Below, piece after piece: positions 47,737 to 56,605 of a DNA stretch of 64,000 nt. Each line of letters begins with the position of its first letter. The first letter of the stretch is position 1. Origin of the DNA: Deinococcus metalli (GTDB taxonomy: Bacteria; Deinococcota; Deinococci; Deinococcales; Deinococcaceae); assembly GCF_014201805.1 (NCBI RefSeq), contig NZ_JACHFK010000008.1, forward strand, positions 62,001-126,000, in the 5' to 3' direction. The position numbers were made by a program, and so were the translations under genes. The notes under the pieces were generated by a model that was given only the letters and a program-made list of their open reading frames with translations, made no database searches and was not told the origin of the DNA.

Positions 47737-49046
47737 AGCGCGTGTGGGCCACGCTGGCGCTTGTGGGCGGCAGCGCCTTCGCCCAGGCCCCGGCCGGCCC
47801 GAACGGCGCCGACACCGCCTTCGTGCTGCTGTGCGCCGCGCTGGTGCTGCTGATGACGCCGGGCCTCGCCCTGTTCTACGGCGGCCTGGTGCGCGCCGGC
47901 AGCGTCCTGAACACCATGATGATGAGCTTCGCGGCGCTGGGCGTGGCGTCGGTCGCGTGGGTCGCCGTGGGGTACACGCTGGCCTTCGGCCCTGGCGGGA
48001 ACGCCGTGATCGGCGGCCTGTCGCAGCTCGGGCTCGGCCACATGGCCGGCACCCTGACCGGCACCATTCCCACGCCGCTCTACGCGATCTTCCAGATTCT
48101 CTTCGCGGCGATCACCCTGGCCGTCGTGAGCGGCAGCGTCGTGGAGCGCATGCGCTTTCCCGCCTTCGTGGTGTTCGGCCTGCTGTGGATTCTCGTGGTG
48201 TACGCGCCCCTGGCCCACTGGGTGTGGAGTCCGGACGGCTGGCTGGCGCGCCTGGGCGTGCTCGACTTCGCCGGCGGCACGGTCGTCGAGGTGACCAGCG
48301 GCGTCAGCGGTCTGGTGGCCGCCGCGATGCTCGGCCCGCGCCTGGGCTATCCGCGTTTCGCGAGCATCCCGCACAACGTGCCGTTCGTGCTGCTGGGCAC
48401 CGGTCTGCTGTGGTTCGGGTGGCTGGGCTTCAACGCCGGCTCCGCGCTGGCGGCCGGCACCACCGCCGCCTACGCCCTGCTGAACACGAACAGCGCCGCC
48501 GCCGCCGCCCTGCTCACGTGGATGCTGTGGGACAGCCGGCGCGGGGGGCGGCCCACCGCGGTCGGCGCGGCCACCGGCGCCGTGGTCGGGCTGGTCGCCA
48601 TCACGCCCGCGTGCGGCTTTGTCACGCCGCTGGGTGCCCTGCTGATCGGCGCGGTCGCCAGCAGCGTCAGCTACGTGGTGGTCGCCCACAAGCACCGGCT
48701 GCTGCCCGACGACGCGCTGGACGTCTTCGCGTGCCACGGCACCGCCGGGATCGTGGGCACACTGCTCACCGGCGTCCTCGCCAGCCCGGTCGTGAACCCG
48801 GCCGGCGCCGGCCTGCTCGCCGGCCACGCCGCCCAGGTGGGCATTCAGCTGGTGGGCGTGCTGGCGGCCGCGGCGCTCGCCGGGGGCGGCACCTTCGTCC
48901 TGCTCAAAGTCACCGCGCTGATCACGCCGCTGCGCATGACCGAGCGCCAGGAAAGCCAGGGCATCGACCTGACCGCCCACCAGGAAGAGGGCTACCAGGA
49001 AGCCGAGAGCCCGCTGGCGGCGCCGGTGTTCGTCGGCGGCGACTGA
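47733..49046 (+). CDS. amtB: ammonium transporter Amt (second copy)
   Basis: A 437-residue Amt channel, homologous end to end with the first (TPGLALFYGGLVRAGSVLNTMMMS, FAGGTVVEVTSGVSGLVAA, DVFACHGTAGIVGTLLTG). One notable difference: the first pore-histidine region FAGGTVIHIAAG reads FAGGTVVEVTSG here, so the first twin-His position is Glu, a substitution seen in some Amt/Mep subtypes. The N-terminus KRVWATLALVGGSAFAQA is a signal peptide. GTG start coupled to the preceding stop. Confidence 0.92.
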   Translation: MKRVWATLALVGGSAFAQAPAGPNGADTAFVLLCAALVLLMTPGLALFYGGLVRAGSVLNTMMMSFAALGVASVAWVAVGYTLAFGPGGNAVIGGLSQLGLGHMAGTLTGTIPTPLYAIFQILFAAITLAVVSGSVVERMRFPAFVVFGLLWILVVYAPLAHWVWSPDGWLARLGVLDFAGGTVVEVTSGVSGLVAAAMLGPRLGYPRFASIPHNVPFVLLGTGLLWFGWLGFNAGSALAAGTTAAYALLNTNSAAAAALLTWMLWDSRRGGRPTAVGAATGAVVGLVAITPACGFVTPLGALLIGAVASSVSYVVVAHKHRLLPDDALDVFACHGTAGIVGTLLTGVLASPVVNPAGAGLLAGHAAQVGIQLVGVLAAAALAGGGTFVLLKVTALITPLRMTERQESQGIDLTAHQEEGYQEAESPLAAPVFVGGD

Positions 49047-49058
49047 GCCCGGCGCCGC

Positions 49059-50138
49059 TCAGGTTCTGGAGTCCGGCGTGCGGTGGCCTGGCCCGGCCGC
49101 GACGGCCGGAACGTCCGGGCGTTTCAGCGACGCGGTGGGGCGGTTCAGCACCGTCCCGGTCCGTTTCGCCGTCCAGATGCGCTGCCCGATCAGGACGATC
49201 ACCAGCAGGGTCGTGCCGGTCAGGCCCAGCAGCACGCGGTGTTCCGGGACCAGCATCACGCCCAGCAGCGTGAAGTACGCGATCATCAGCAGCAGGTACG
49301 TGATCAGGCTGTTGCCGCGCTGCGCGCTGAGCAGCACGTCCACGTAGGTGGGGCCGTCCTCCATGCGCTGCGGCAGCGGATAGGCCGGCAGGCGCTGGTT
49401 GCGGTGCACGTCGACCACCACGGCCGTGATGTTGTCCGGACCGCCCGCGTCGTTGGCGGCGTTCACCAGCGTCCGGGCGGTGTCCTCGGGCTCCAGCGGC
49501 CGCGCCAGCAGTTCCAGCAGCTGACGGTCGAGCACCACGCCGCTCAGGCCGTCGCTGCACAGCAGCAGCCGGTCGCCGGGCTGCACGGGGAACGCGAACA
49601 GTTCCAGGCGCACGCGCTCCTCGCCGCCCAGGGCGTTGCTCACCACCGAACGCCACTGGTGGTCGCGGGCCTCCTGCTCGGTCATGTGGCCCAGCCGCAC
49701 CTGCTCCGCCACCCACGAGTGATCCTCCGTCAGACGGTACAGTTCCCCGCCGCGCAGCAGGTACGCACGGGAATCCCCGACATGCGCGACCGTGACGGCT
49801 CCGCGGTCCACCAGCGCCGCCAGCAGCGTGGTGCCCATACCCACGTATTCCCCGACCGCGTGGCGCAGCACCGCCAGGTTGGCGGCCTGCACGGCCTCGG
49901 CCAGCCGGATCGGCGGGGAACTGCGGGTCTCGAGGTAGTGCTGGCTCAGCGCGTCCAGCGCGAGGTTCGCCGCGAGTTCACCCGCCGCGTGCCCGCCCAT
50001 GCCGTCCGCCACGGCGTACAGCCCGCCACGCGGCAGGTCGAGGGCCAGGGCGGCGTCCTGGTTCACCCCGCCCTGCCGCTGACGACCCACGTCCGTCAGG
50101 AGACCTGACGACATGGATGGCGTCGCGGAAGCGCGCAT
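49059..50138 (-). CDS. membrane-anchored PPM (PP2C-type) Ser/Thr protein phosphatase
   Basis: A 359-residue protein. The N-terminal ~235 residues are a PP2C domain with metal-binding motifs [47 protein letters not shown] and [13 protein letters not shown]. Two hydrophobic helices ([38 protein letters not shown]) near the C-terminus anchor it to the membrane. It should dephosphorylate Ser/Thr proteins opposite an STPK, which is not in the window. The start at 50138 is set by the TATATT box; the upstream in-frame ATG at 50156 would lie before the promoter. Confidence 0.92.
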   Translation of the reverse strand: MRASATPSMSSGLLTDVGRQRQGGVNQDAALALDLPRGGLYAVADGMGGHAAGELAANLALDALSQHYLETRSSPPIRLAEAVQAANLAVLRHAVGEYVGMGTTLLAALVDRGAVTVAHVGDSRAYLLRGGELYRLTEDHSWVAEQVRLGHMTEQEARDHQWRSVVSNALGGEERVRLELFAFPVQPGDRLLLCSDGLSGVVLDRQLLELLARPLEPEDTARTLVNAANDAGGPDNITAVVVDVHRNQRLPAYPLPQRMEDGPTYVDVLLSAQRGNSLITYLLLMIAYFTLLGVMLVPEHRVLLGLTGTTLLVIVLIGQRIWTAKRTGTVLNRPTASLKRPDVPAVAAGPGHRTPDSRT

Positions 50139-50144
50139 GAAGCC

Positions 50145-50150
50145 AATATA
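50145..50150 (-). promoter_or_regulatory. -10 box of a leaderless promoter (PPM phosphatase)
   Basis: On the minus strand TATATT is followed by GGCTTC and the ATG at 50138. Confidence 0.65.
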
Positions 50151-50311
50151 AGTCACGCATTCTTACAGCTCCCCACACTCCCTGCGCGCCCTGCGGCAGA
50201 GGGTTTTCACCGCGCCGCACGCCGGGGAGGATCAATGGTCGTCAGGAGAGCGCTGCTGGGTGACCGGTCATCACGGCGCCGCGGCGCCAGCGCGAGCTGT
50301 GGGCCGGCGTG

Positions 50312-50854
50312 TCAGGGCGCGCTGGGCGGGGCCAGACGCTCGCCGGCCCGCACGGCGTCGGGCAGGCGATTGGACGCCGGCGGCAGCGGGCACGTCCACC
50401 CGTCCCCGTACGCGCAGTACGGGTGGTACGCCATGTTGAAATCCACGTCCACCCACAGCTCGCCGTCGTCCGCCAGGGGGGCGTCCAGGTAGCGGCCGGC
50501 GCCGTAGGTCTCCTCGCCGCTGGTCGCGTCCCGGAACGGGATGAACACCCGCTGCGGGCGCTCCTCGCCCAGTGGGGCGTACACCGTCAGCGTGCGCTCG
50601 CCGCCGGGCAGGGGCAGCGTGACCGTGCCGAGGGCGCTCATGGTGCGCGGCTGGCCGGTGTTTGTGTCCAGCGTGAACGGCGCGCCGCCGTCCGGCGCCG
50701 GGTGCAGCGGGACCCGGAACGCCCACGCCTCGTCCGGCGGGTAGTAGGTCAGGCCGGTGAAGGTCTCGGGCCGCACCGGGCCGCGCCCCGCCGCGAAGTG
50801 CTCGTCCTTGCGCCGCCGGAAGTCCAGCACGGCCTCGTCGTATGCGGCACTCAC
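50312..50854 (-). CDS. DUF1684 domain protein
   Basis: A 180-residue protein. DFRRRKDEHFAAGRGPV, GLTYYPPDEAWAF, VFIPFRDATSGEETYGAGRYLDAPL and DFNMAYHPYCAYGDGWTCPLPPASNRLP are the conserved DUF1684 stretches. Function unknown. The S4-domain gene upstream overlaps it by 4 bp, so the two are cotranscribed. Confidence 0.87.
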   Translation of the reverse strand: MSAAYDEAVLDFRRRKDEHFAAGRGPVRPETFTGLTYYPPDEAWAFRVPLHPAPDGGAPFTLDTNTGQPRTMSALGTVTLPLPGGERTLTVYAPLGEERPQRVFIPFRDATSGEETYGAGRYLDAPLADDGELWVDVDFNMAYHPYCAYGDGWTCPLPPASNRLPDAVRAGERLAPPSAP

Positions 50855-51054
50855 CAGTCCACCGTGACGCGCTGCCCCGCGTACTCCACGATGTCGCCCC
50901 GGTGCAGCTTGCGCCGCCGCCGCGTCTCGACCTCGCCGTTCAGCCGCACCTCGCCGCCCTGCACGCGGAACTTCGCCTCGCCGCCCGTCTCGACCAGCCC
51001 GGTCAGTTTCAGGAAGTCCTGGAGGTCGATGGTGTCGCGCTCAGGTGCCGTCAT
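50851..51054 (-). CDS. S4 domain RNA-binding protein (YbcJ-like)
   Basis: A 67-residue single S4 domain: IDLQDFLKLTGLVETGGEAKFRVQGGEVRLNGEVETRRRRKLHRGDIVEYAGQRVTV. Small S4 proteins of this kind (YbcJ/YaaA) are thought to bind structured RNA. It is coupled to the DUF1684 gene (ATGA-type overlap) and lies 26 bp from the dockerin gene on the same strand. Confidence 0.9.
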   Translation of the reverse strand: MTAPERDTIDLQDFLKLTGLVETGGEAKFRVQGGEVRLNGEVETRRRRKLHRGDIVEYAGQRVTVDW

Positions 51055-51079
51055 GCGGCCAGGGTAGCAGGGCGCACCC

Positions 51080-51766
51080 TCAGGGCTTGGACGCCGGGGG
51101 CGGGCTGCTCGTGGGTGGCGTGGTGGCGGGGGTCGTGGTTGCCGGAGCCGTGGCGGGCGCTGTGCCCGTGCCGGTCGAGGGGGGAGTGGCCGGCGTGGTG
51201 GCCGGGGCCGCAGCCGGCACGCTCAGGGTGTACTGCGTGCTGAAGAGCTTGAGGTCGGCGTCGTCCACCCGCTGGTCCTGGTTGAGGTCGCCGGGCAGCG
51301 CGCCCGTCTTGCCATAGTTGCCCATCAGGATCGCAAGGTCCGCCAGCGTGATCTTGCCGTCCCCGTTCAGGTCGGCGCCGCTCAGGCGGGCGCGGGCGGC
51401 GTCCTGTGTCCACGCGCTGAGGCCGAGTTCCTTCGTCAGTTCGGCCTTCACGGCGTCTGCCAGCGGCAGCGGACCCTGCGGATTGAACTCGATGCGACGT
51501 TCAGTGCCGACCGTCACGACCCGCGCGGCGACGTCCGGGTTGAAGGGTGCGCTGCTGGTCCCGCTGCCCCCCAGGAACAGCAAAGGCCCGGCGCTGGTGT
51601 CCAGCGTGACCGGCAGCTCCTTGGTGCTCAGCGCCGCGAGGGCCTCCTGAACGGCCTTCGTGAGTACGTCGCCCTGCGGGCGCAGCTTGACGGTGGCCGC
51701 CTGGGCCGCGCCCAGCAGGGCAGCCACGAGCAGCGTGCCCGTCAGTGCGGTTCTCAGGCGCTTCAT
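51080..51766 (-). CDS. secreted dockerin-repeat protein
   Basis: A 228-residue exported protein (signal MKRLRTALTGTLLVAALLGAAQA). Residues ~25-110 form a globular domain (LRPQGDVLTKAVQEALAALS, RIEFNPQGPLPLADAVKAEL). Residues ~115-180 contain a type I dockerin pair: DLNGDGKITLADLAILMGNYG and DLNQDQRVDDADLKLFSTQY, both with DxNxD calcium loops. The C-terminus is a Thr/Pro/Ala-rich tail (~45 residues) that could span the wall or surface layer. It is the last gene of a three-gene operon with a cohesin-like protein and overlaps its neighbour by 4 bp. Confidence 0.8.
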   Translation of the reverse strand: MKRLRTALTGTLLVAALLGAAQAATVKLRPQGDVLTKAVQEALAALSTKELPVTLDTSAGPLLFLGGSGTSSAPFNPDVAARVVTVGTERRIEFNPQGPLPLADAVKAELTKELGLSAWTQDAARARLSGADLNGDGKITLADLAILMGNYGKTGALPGDLNQDQRVDDADLKLFSTQYTLSVPAAAPATTPATPPSTGTGTAPATAPATTTPATTPPTSSPPPASKP

Positions 51767-52242
51767 TTGGCCTCCCGGGCTGCGCGGATGGCGTCCCGCA
51801 GGGCGCCCAGATCCGTGATGTCCTTGCCGGCGGCGTCCTTGGCCCCCGTGACCTTCCCGCTGCTGACGGGGTACAGCCCCTGGTTGAAGCCCACGACCGG
51901 GCTGTCCAGCCGCCGGGCGTACAGCAGCGCGACGACCTCCTGGCCCGCGGTAAGGGTCGGCAGGTCGGCCAGGCCCTGCAACACATACAGCGCCGGGCGG
52001 CCCTGGTACTGCGGCAGGGTGCCGGCGTCGCCCGTCAGCGTCTCCGCGACGGTCAGCGGGTAGACGGTGTACGCGGCGCCGCCCTCGGTGACCGTCGCCG
52101 CCGTGCCCAGCGTGGCGCGCACGATGACCTCGGCCTTCTTCGCCTGCTGCGCGAAGGTCAGGGTGGGCGCGGTGGTCGCTCCGGCGGGCACCGCCATCAG
52201 CAGCCAGAGGCCGAGGCTCAGGGCGCGCAGCGCGGCCCTCAC
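51763..52242 (-). CDS. secreted protein of unknown function (middle gene of cohesin/dockerin operon)
   Basis: A 159-residue exported protein with signal peptide VRAALRALSLGLWLLMAVPAGA. The mature part (LTFAQQAKKAEVIVRATLGTAATV, YPLTVAETLTGDAG, YVLQGLADLPTLTAGQEVVALLYARRLDSPVVGFNQGLYPV) looks like a small beta-barrel, possibly OB-like. I do not recognise a named family. It overlaps both neighbours by 4 bp. Confidence 0.65.
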   Translation of the reverse strand: MRAALRALSLGLWLLMAVPAGATTAPTLTFAQQAKKAEVIVRATLGTAATVTEGGAAYTVYPLTVAETLTGDAGTLPQYQGRPALYVLQGLADLPTLTAGQEVVALLYARRLDSPVVGFNQGLYPVSSGKVTGAKDAAGKDITDLGALRDAIRAAREAK

Positions 52243-53186
52243 GGCGTGCCCCCACCCGGGGAGGGCGGCGTGGGATCTGGCGGATTGGGCGGCGTGGGCG
52301 AGGCGTTCGGATCGGTGGCGGGCGCCGTGGTGTCCGTGCTGGTGGCGGGCGCCGTGCTCGGCGAAGTGCTGGGCGCCGTGGTGTCCGTCGTGGGGGTCGT
52401 GGCTGGGGCGGCGCTCGGCGCGGTCGTCTGCGACCCGGACGCCGGGGTGGACGGCGCGGCGTTCGGAACGCCGACCAGCGCGCCGTCTGCGCCGCGCGCC
52501 TCGACGGTGAGCGCCCCGCCGCTCAGGGTCACGGCCTTGCTGGGTTTCACGCTGACCAGCGCGACGCGCGTGCCGGTGCGCGGCACCTTGCGGAAGCCGA
52601 TGTCCAGCAGCAGCGTCTGCCCGTCCTGCCGCCAGAACAGCAGGCCGCCCGCGTCCGCGTTCTGCACTCGCGTGACCTTCACGCCCTGCGGCAGCGTCCA
52701 CGACAGGTGGGCGGCCCGCGCGCTCCGCGGCGCGGTGATGGTCAGCGGAATGCGCGTCTCGCCGCGGATCTCCCCGCTGGGCAGGGTCGGCGTGATCGCC
52801 AGGGGCGGCAGGTCCTGCACGTTCAGGGTGTACTCGCTGGCCTTGGTGCTCAGCGTGGAATCGGTGGCTTCCAGCGTGAAGGTGTACGTGCCGGTCTTGG
52901 TGGGCTGCCCGGACAGCGTGCGCTGCGAGGCGTCCAGCTTCACGCCCGGCGGCAGCGTGCCGCCCGCGAGCCGCAGCGAGTACGGTCCCACCCCGCCCGC
53001 GATGGCCACGGTCGCCGTGTACGGCTCGTTCACGTAGATGGGCGGCAGGCCGCCGGCGCTGTCGGCGAAGTACAGGGCGTCCTTGCCGCTGGTGGTGGAG
53101 CCCGTGGTCGTCTGACCACACGACACCAGGGCCGCGCCCAGCAGCAGGGCCAGCGCCGCGCGGCGCGGAGAGGGCAGGAGAACCAT
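52239..53186 (-). CDS. lipoprotein with Ig-like and cohesin-like domains
   Basis: A 315-residue lipoprotein; lipobox VSCGQ at residue ~23. Residues ~45-125 are a He_PIG/Ig-type domain (YSLRLAGGTLPPGVKLDASQRTLSGQPTKTGTYTFTLEATDS). Residues ~130-235 (RIPLTITAPRSARAAHLSWTLPQGVKVTRV, TGTRVALVSVKPSK, GALTVEARGADG) have the strand pattern of a cohesin. The last ~80 residues are Thr/Pro/Ala-rich. Because the operon also encodes a dockerin, a cohesin-dockerin pairing on the surface is plausible; the cohesin call rests on pattern only. The start is the ATG at 53186. Confidence 0.7.
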   Translation of the reverse strand: MVLLPSPRRAALALLLGAALVSCGQTTTGSTTSGKDALYFADSAGGLPPIYVNEPYTATVAIAGGVGPYSLRLAGGTLPPGVKLDASQRTLSGQPTKTGTYTFTLEATDSTLSTKASEYTLNVQDLPPLAITPTLPSGEIRGETRIPLTITAPRSARAAHLSWTLPQGVKVTRVQNADAGGLLFWRQDGQTLLLDIGFRKVPRTGTRVALVSVKPSKAVTLSGGALTVEARGADGALVGVPNAAPSTPASGSQTTAPSAAPATTPTTDTTAPSTSPSTAPATSTDTTAPATDPNASPTPPNPPDPTPPSPGGGTP

Positions 53187-53305
53187 GCCCCGCAGTGTAC
53201 GCGGCGGCGGGTGCGTGCCCGGTGAGGAGGGCATGATCTTCCGCAGCCGCCCCCGCCGGGCGGGCGAGTGCGCGTCCTGGCACGCTTCCCGGCGAGGGCC
53301 TGCAC

Positions 53306-53311
53306 TAGACT
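53306..53311 (+). promoter_or_regulatory. -10 box of a leaderless promoter (M16C peptidase)
   Basis: TAGACT lies 6 nt before the ATG at 53318. Confidence 0.55.
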
Positions 53312-53317
53312 TCCGGG

Positions 53318-56230
53318 ATGACAGCCACCACCTCCGCCCTGCCCCACGTGGGCGACCGTCTGGGCCGGTACACCGTGCAGCGCGTGGAAGCCCTGCCGGA
53401 GATGCAGGGCACGCTGATCCTGCTTGAGCACGAGCTGGGCGCCCGGCACGCGCATGTCGTGCGCGACGACGACAACAGCGCCTTCGGCGTGACCTTCCCG
53501 ACCGTGCCGAGGGACTCGACCGGCGTGGCGCATATCCTGGAGCACATCGTGCTGATGGGCAGCCAGAAGTACCCGGTGAGCGATCCCTTCTTCGCGATGC
53601 TGCCGCGGTCGCTGAACACCTTCATGAACGCCATGACCAGCAACGACTGGACGACCTATCCGTTCAGCACGCGCAACGAGCAGGACTACTTCAACCTGCT
53701 GTCGGTGTATCTGGACGCGACGTTCTTCCCACTGATGCGCTACGAGTCCTTCCGCCAGGACGGCCACCGCTTCGAGTTCGAGACGCCGGACGACCCGCGC
53801 AGTCCGCTGAAGCTCCAGGGCGTGGTGTACAACGAGATGAAGGGCGCCATGGCCGCGCCCGGCGCGGTGATGTGGCGGGCCTTCGGCAAGGCCCTGTACC
53901 CGGACCTGACATACGCGAACAACTCCGGCGGCGCGCCGCAGGACATCCCGAACCTGACCTACGAGGGCCTGCGCGCGTTTCACGCCGCCCACTACCACCC
54001 CAGCAACGCCTTCTTCTACACCTACGGCAAGCTGCCGCTCGCTCGCATCCTCTCGGACATCGAGTCCCACGTGATGACGCACTTCACGCGTCAGGAACTG
54101 GACGTGAGCATCCCGGACCAGGCGGCCTTCGCGCAGCCGCGCCGCGAGACCGTCACGTACCCCGGTTCGGATGTGGAGCGCGGCGCGCAGGTCAGCGTGG
54201 CATGGAAGCTGGGCCACAGCAGCGACGCCGACGCGAACCTGCGCTGGAGCGTCCTGAGCGACGTGCTGCTGGGCAATCCGGCCGCGCCCCTGACCCGCCC
54301 GCTGATCGAGTCCGGCCTGGGCGCGGGCCTGGCGGACCTCAGCGGCTACCGCGACTCCTTCCGTGAGGGCGCCTTCGCCGCCGGCCTCAAGGGCCTCCCC
54401 TCCGGCAGAGCGCAGGAGGTGGAGACGCTGGTACTGGACACCCTGCGGGACATCGCCACGCAGGGCATCGACCCCGCGCTGATCGAGAGCAGCCTGCACC
54501 AGTTCGAGATCGCCCAGAAGGAGGTGAGCAACGCTGGGTACCCCTACGGACTCCAGGTGATGTTCCGGCTGCTGGGGCCGTGGCTGTACGGCGGCGATCC
54601 CGTCACGGGGCTGCGGCTGGAGGCCGAACTGACGCGCCTGCGCGCCGACCTCGCGCGTGGCCGGGTGTTCGAGCCCATGATCGAGCGCGGCCTGCTGGAC
54701 AATCCCCACCGCGTCACGCTGGAACTCGCGCCGGACCCGCAGCTCGCCGAGCGCACCGAGGCCGACGAGCAGGCCCTGGTCACGCGCCTGAGCGCCGACT
54801 TCACCGACGAGGACCGCTCGCGCATCGTCGCGGAGAGCCTGCGGCTGAAAGAACTCCAGGCGCAGGAGGGCACCCCGGACGTACTGCCCACCCTGGCCCT
54901 CTCGGACGTACCGCCGCGCGTGCCGCGTGTGGCCTACACGCAGGAGGAGGTTGGGCGCGCCACCGTGGCCCGCGTGCCGCAACCGACCGGCGGCCTGACG
55001 TACCTCGACGTGCAGGTGCGCTTGCCCGACGTGCCGGATGACCTGCTGGAGACCCTGCCGCTGTACGCCTTCGCCGTCACGCGCGGCGGCGCGGCCGGCG
55101 ACGACTACGTGGCCCTGGCCCGCCGCATCGAGGCCGTAACGGGCGGGATCAGCGCCAGCGTCGGCGTCGGCACCCGCCCGGACGACCTGGCGGGGCTGCG
55201 CCTGAGCTTGACCCTCAGCGGCAAGGCCCTGGCCCGCAACGCCCCGGCCCTGGTGGACGTGCTGCGCGACGTGCTCGCCACGCCGATGTTCACCCGTGAC
55301 CGCCTGGAACAGCTGCTCAAGCAGCGCCTCGCCGGCCTCAAGGCCAGCATCCTGCAGGGCGGCAACGCCTACGCCGAGCGCCTCGCCGCCGCGCAGGTCA
55401 GTCCGGCCGGCGTGATCGCCGAGCGCTTCAGCGGCCTGACCGCCCTGGCCTCCCTGAAGACCATCGTCGAGGGCGGCGGCCTGGACGACCTGCTGGTCCG
55501 CCTGAACCGCGTGCACGCGCTGCTCCTGACCGGCACGCCCGCGCTGTGCGTGACCGCCACGCCCGACGACCTGAACCTCGACGTCACGCCCATCACGGCC
55601 GCCTTCGTCGGAGACGCGCCGGTGGGCCAGCCCGCGCCGCAGCCCGCGCCGCTGCGCCCGCAGGCGCGCACCACCGACTCGCCGGTCGCGTTCAATGCCG
55701 TGGCGTTCCGCACCGTGCCGTACACGCACCCGGACAGCCCCGCGCTGCTGGTGCTGTCGCGGCTGCTGCGCAGCGGCTACCTCCTCAAGGAGATCCGCGA
55801 GAAGGGCGGCGCGTACGGCGGCGGCGCCGGCTTCGACACCCGTGAGGGCGTGTTCACCATGAGTTCGTACCGCGACCCGAACGTGAAGCGCACCTTCGAG
55901 GTCTTCCGTGACGCCCGCACCTATCTGGACACAGACCTGGGCCAGCGCGACCTGACCGAGGCGATCCTGTCGGCCAGCAAGCTCCTCGACCCGCTGACCA
56001 GTCCCGATACCATCGGCCGCATGCGCTTCTTCGGCGACCGCGCCGGCTACACGCCCGAGGTGCAGGAGGCCTACAAGGCGCGGCTGCTGGCCGTCACGCT
56101 CGCTGACCTCAGCCGCGTGATGGACACCTACCTCACGCCCGACAGGGCCGCGTACGCGCTGGTCGCCGGACAGAACCCCAACGACGACGTGCGCGACCTG
56201 AACCTGGAGTTCGACGTCCAGGCCATCTGA
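53318..56230 (+). CDS. M16C family zinc metalloprotease (presequence-protease-like)
   Basis: A 970-residue pitrilysin-type protease of the PreP/Cym1 group. The inverted zinc motif is in GVAHILEHIVLMGS (HxxEH, residues ~67-80), with the distal Glu in GVVYNEMKGAM (~165). Two homologous halves form the closed chamber: the first catalytic (1-~440), the second (~500-970) with LKEIREKGGAYGGGAGFDTREG, the conserved RxxxGxxY-like region. It degrades unstructured peptides. No signal peptide, so probably cytoplasmic. Monocistronic with its own promoter. Confidence 0.93.
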   Translation: MTATTSALPHVGDRLGRYTVQRVEALPEMQGTLILLEHELGARHAHVVRDDDNSAFGVTFPTVPRDSTGVAHILEHIVLMGSQKYPVSDPFFAMLPRSLNTFMNAMTSNDWTTYPFSTRNEQDYFNLLSVYLDATFFPLMRYESFRQDGHRFEFETPDDPRSPLKLQGVVYNEMKGAMAAPGAVMWRAFGKALYPDLTYANNSGGAPQDIPNLTYEGLRAFHAAHYHPSNAFFYTYGKLPLARILSDIESHVMTHFTRQELDVSIPDQAAFAQPRRETVTYPGSDVERGAQVSVAWKLGHSSDADANLRWSVLSDVLLGNPAAPLTRPLIESGLGAGLADLSGYRDSFREGAFAAGLKGLPSGRAQEVETLVLDTLRDIATQGIDPALIESSLHQFEIAQKEVSNAGYPYGLQVMFRLLGPWLYGGDPVTGLRLEAELTRLRADLARGRVFEPMIERGLLDNPHRVTLELAPDPQLAERTEADEQALVTRLSADFTDEDRSRIVAESLRLKELQAQEGTPDVLPTLALSDVPPRVPRVAYTQEEVGRATVARVPQPTGGLTYLDVQVRLPDVPDDLLETLPLYAFAVTRGGAAGDDYVALARRIEAVTGGISASVGVGTRPDDLAGLRLSLTLSGKALARNAPALVDVLRDVLATPMFTRDRLEQLLKQRLAGLKASILQGGNAYAERLAAAQVSPAGVIAERFSGLTALASLKTIVEGGGLDDLLVRLNRVHALLLTGTPALCVTATPDDLNLDVTPITAAFVGDAPVGQPAPQPAPLRPQARTTDSPVAFNAVAFRTVPYTHPDSPALLVLSRLLRSGYLLKEIREKGGAYGGGAGFDTREGVFTMSSYRDPNVKRTFEVFRDARTYLDTDLGQRDLTEAILSASKLLDPLTSPDTIGRMRFFGDRAGYTPEVQEAYKARLLAVTLADLSRVMDTYLTPDRAAYALVAGQNPNDDVRDLNLEFDVQAI

Positions 56231-56249
56231 ACCCGGTGGCCCGACGGCC

Positions 56250-56276
56250 GGGCCGCGCTCCTAGGGGGTGCGGCCC
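56250..56276. terminator. hairpin between convergent M16C and 56261 genes
   Basis: GGGCCGC (56250-56256) and GCGGCCC (56270-56276) can pair; the right arm lies inside the end of the opposing gene. Weak. Confidence 0.35.
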
Positions 56277-56605
56277 GCTGCCGTGGAGGCCGGCGGGGTG
56301 TCCAGCGGCACCGTGACCTGCCCCGTGCGCCAGTTCAGCCGCGCGGCGCGCCCCACGTGCGCCCAGAACTCCTGCGGGGTGCCGCCCGGCACGTCGTAGC
56401 GCAGGTACAGGTAGCCGCGCTGCGTGTCCGGCAGGCCCACGTTCACCTCTGCGCGGCTGGGCGCCGCGCCGTGCAGGGCCGCGAACTCCGGCGCCGCCTC
56501 GATCTGCGCCGCCGCCGCCGCGTACAGCTGCCGCTGCCGGTCGGTCGGTTCGCTCGCCGCACTGGGCGGCACCAGCAGCAGCGGTGGGCGCGCAGGACTG
56601 CTCAC
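56261..56605 (-). CDS. uncharacterised small protein downstream of the HNH nuclease
   Basis: A 114-residue protein starting at a GTG that overlaps the nuclease stop by 4 bp. LYAAAAAQIEAAPEFAALHGAAPSRAEVNVGLPDTQRGYLYLRYDVPGGTPQEFWAHVGRAARLNWRTG reads as a compact alpha/beta fold; no signal peptide and no recognised family. The tight coupling suggests that it works with, or is needed alongside, the exported HNH nuclease, perhaps as an inhibitor; that is speculation. Confidence 0.55.
   Translation of the reverse strand: MSSPARPPLLLVPPSAASEPTDRQRQLYAAAAAQIEAAPEFAALHGAAPSRAEVNVGLPDTQRGYLYLRYDVPGGTPQEFWAHVGRAARLNWRTGQVTVPLDTPPASTAAGRTP

Noticed and set aside
50235..50492. An 85-residue plus-strand frame with GGAGG before its ATG
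   Set aside because: Most of it is antisense to the DUF1684 gene and its composition (Ser/Arg/Gly) looks like a shadow; the ribosome-binding site is probably chance.
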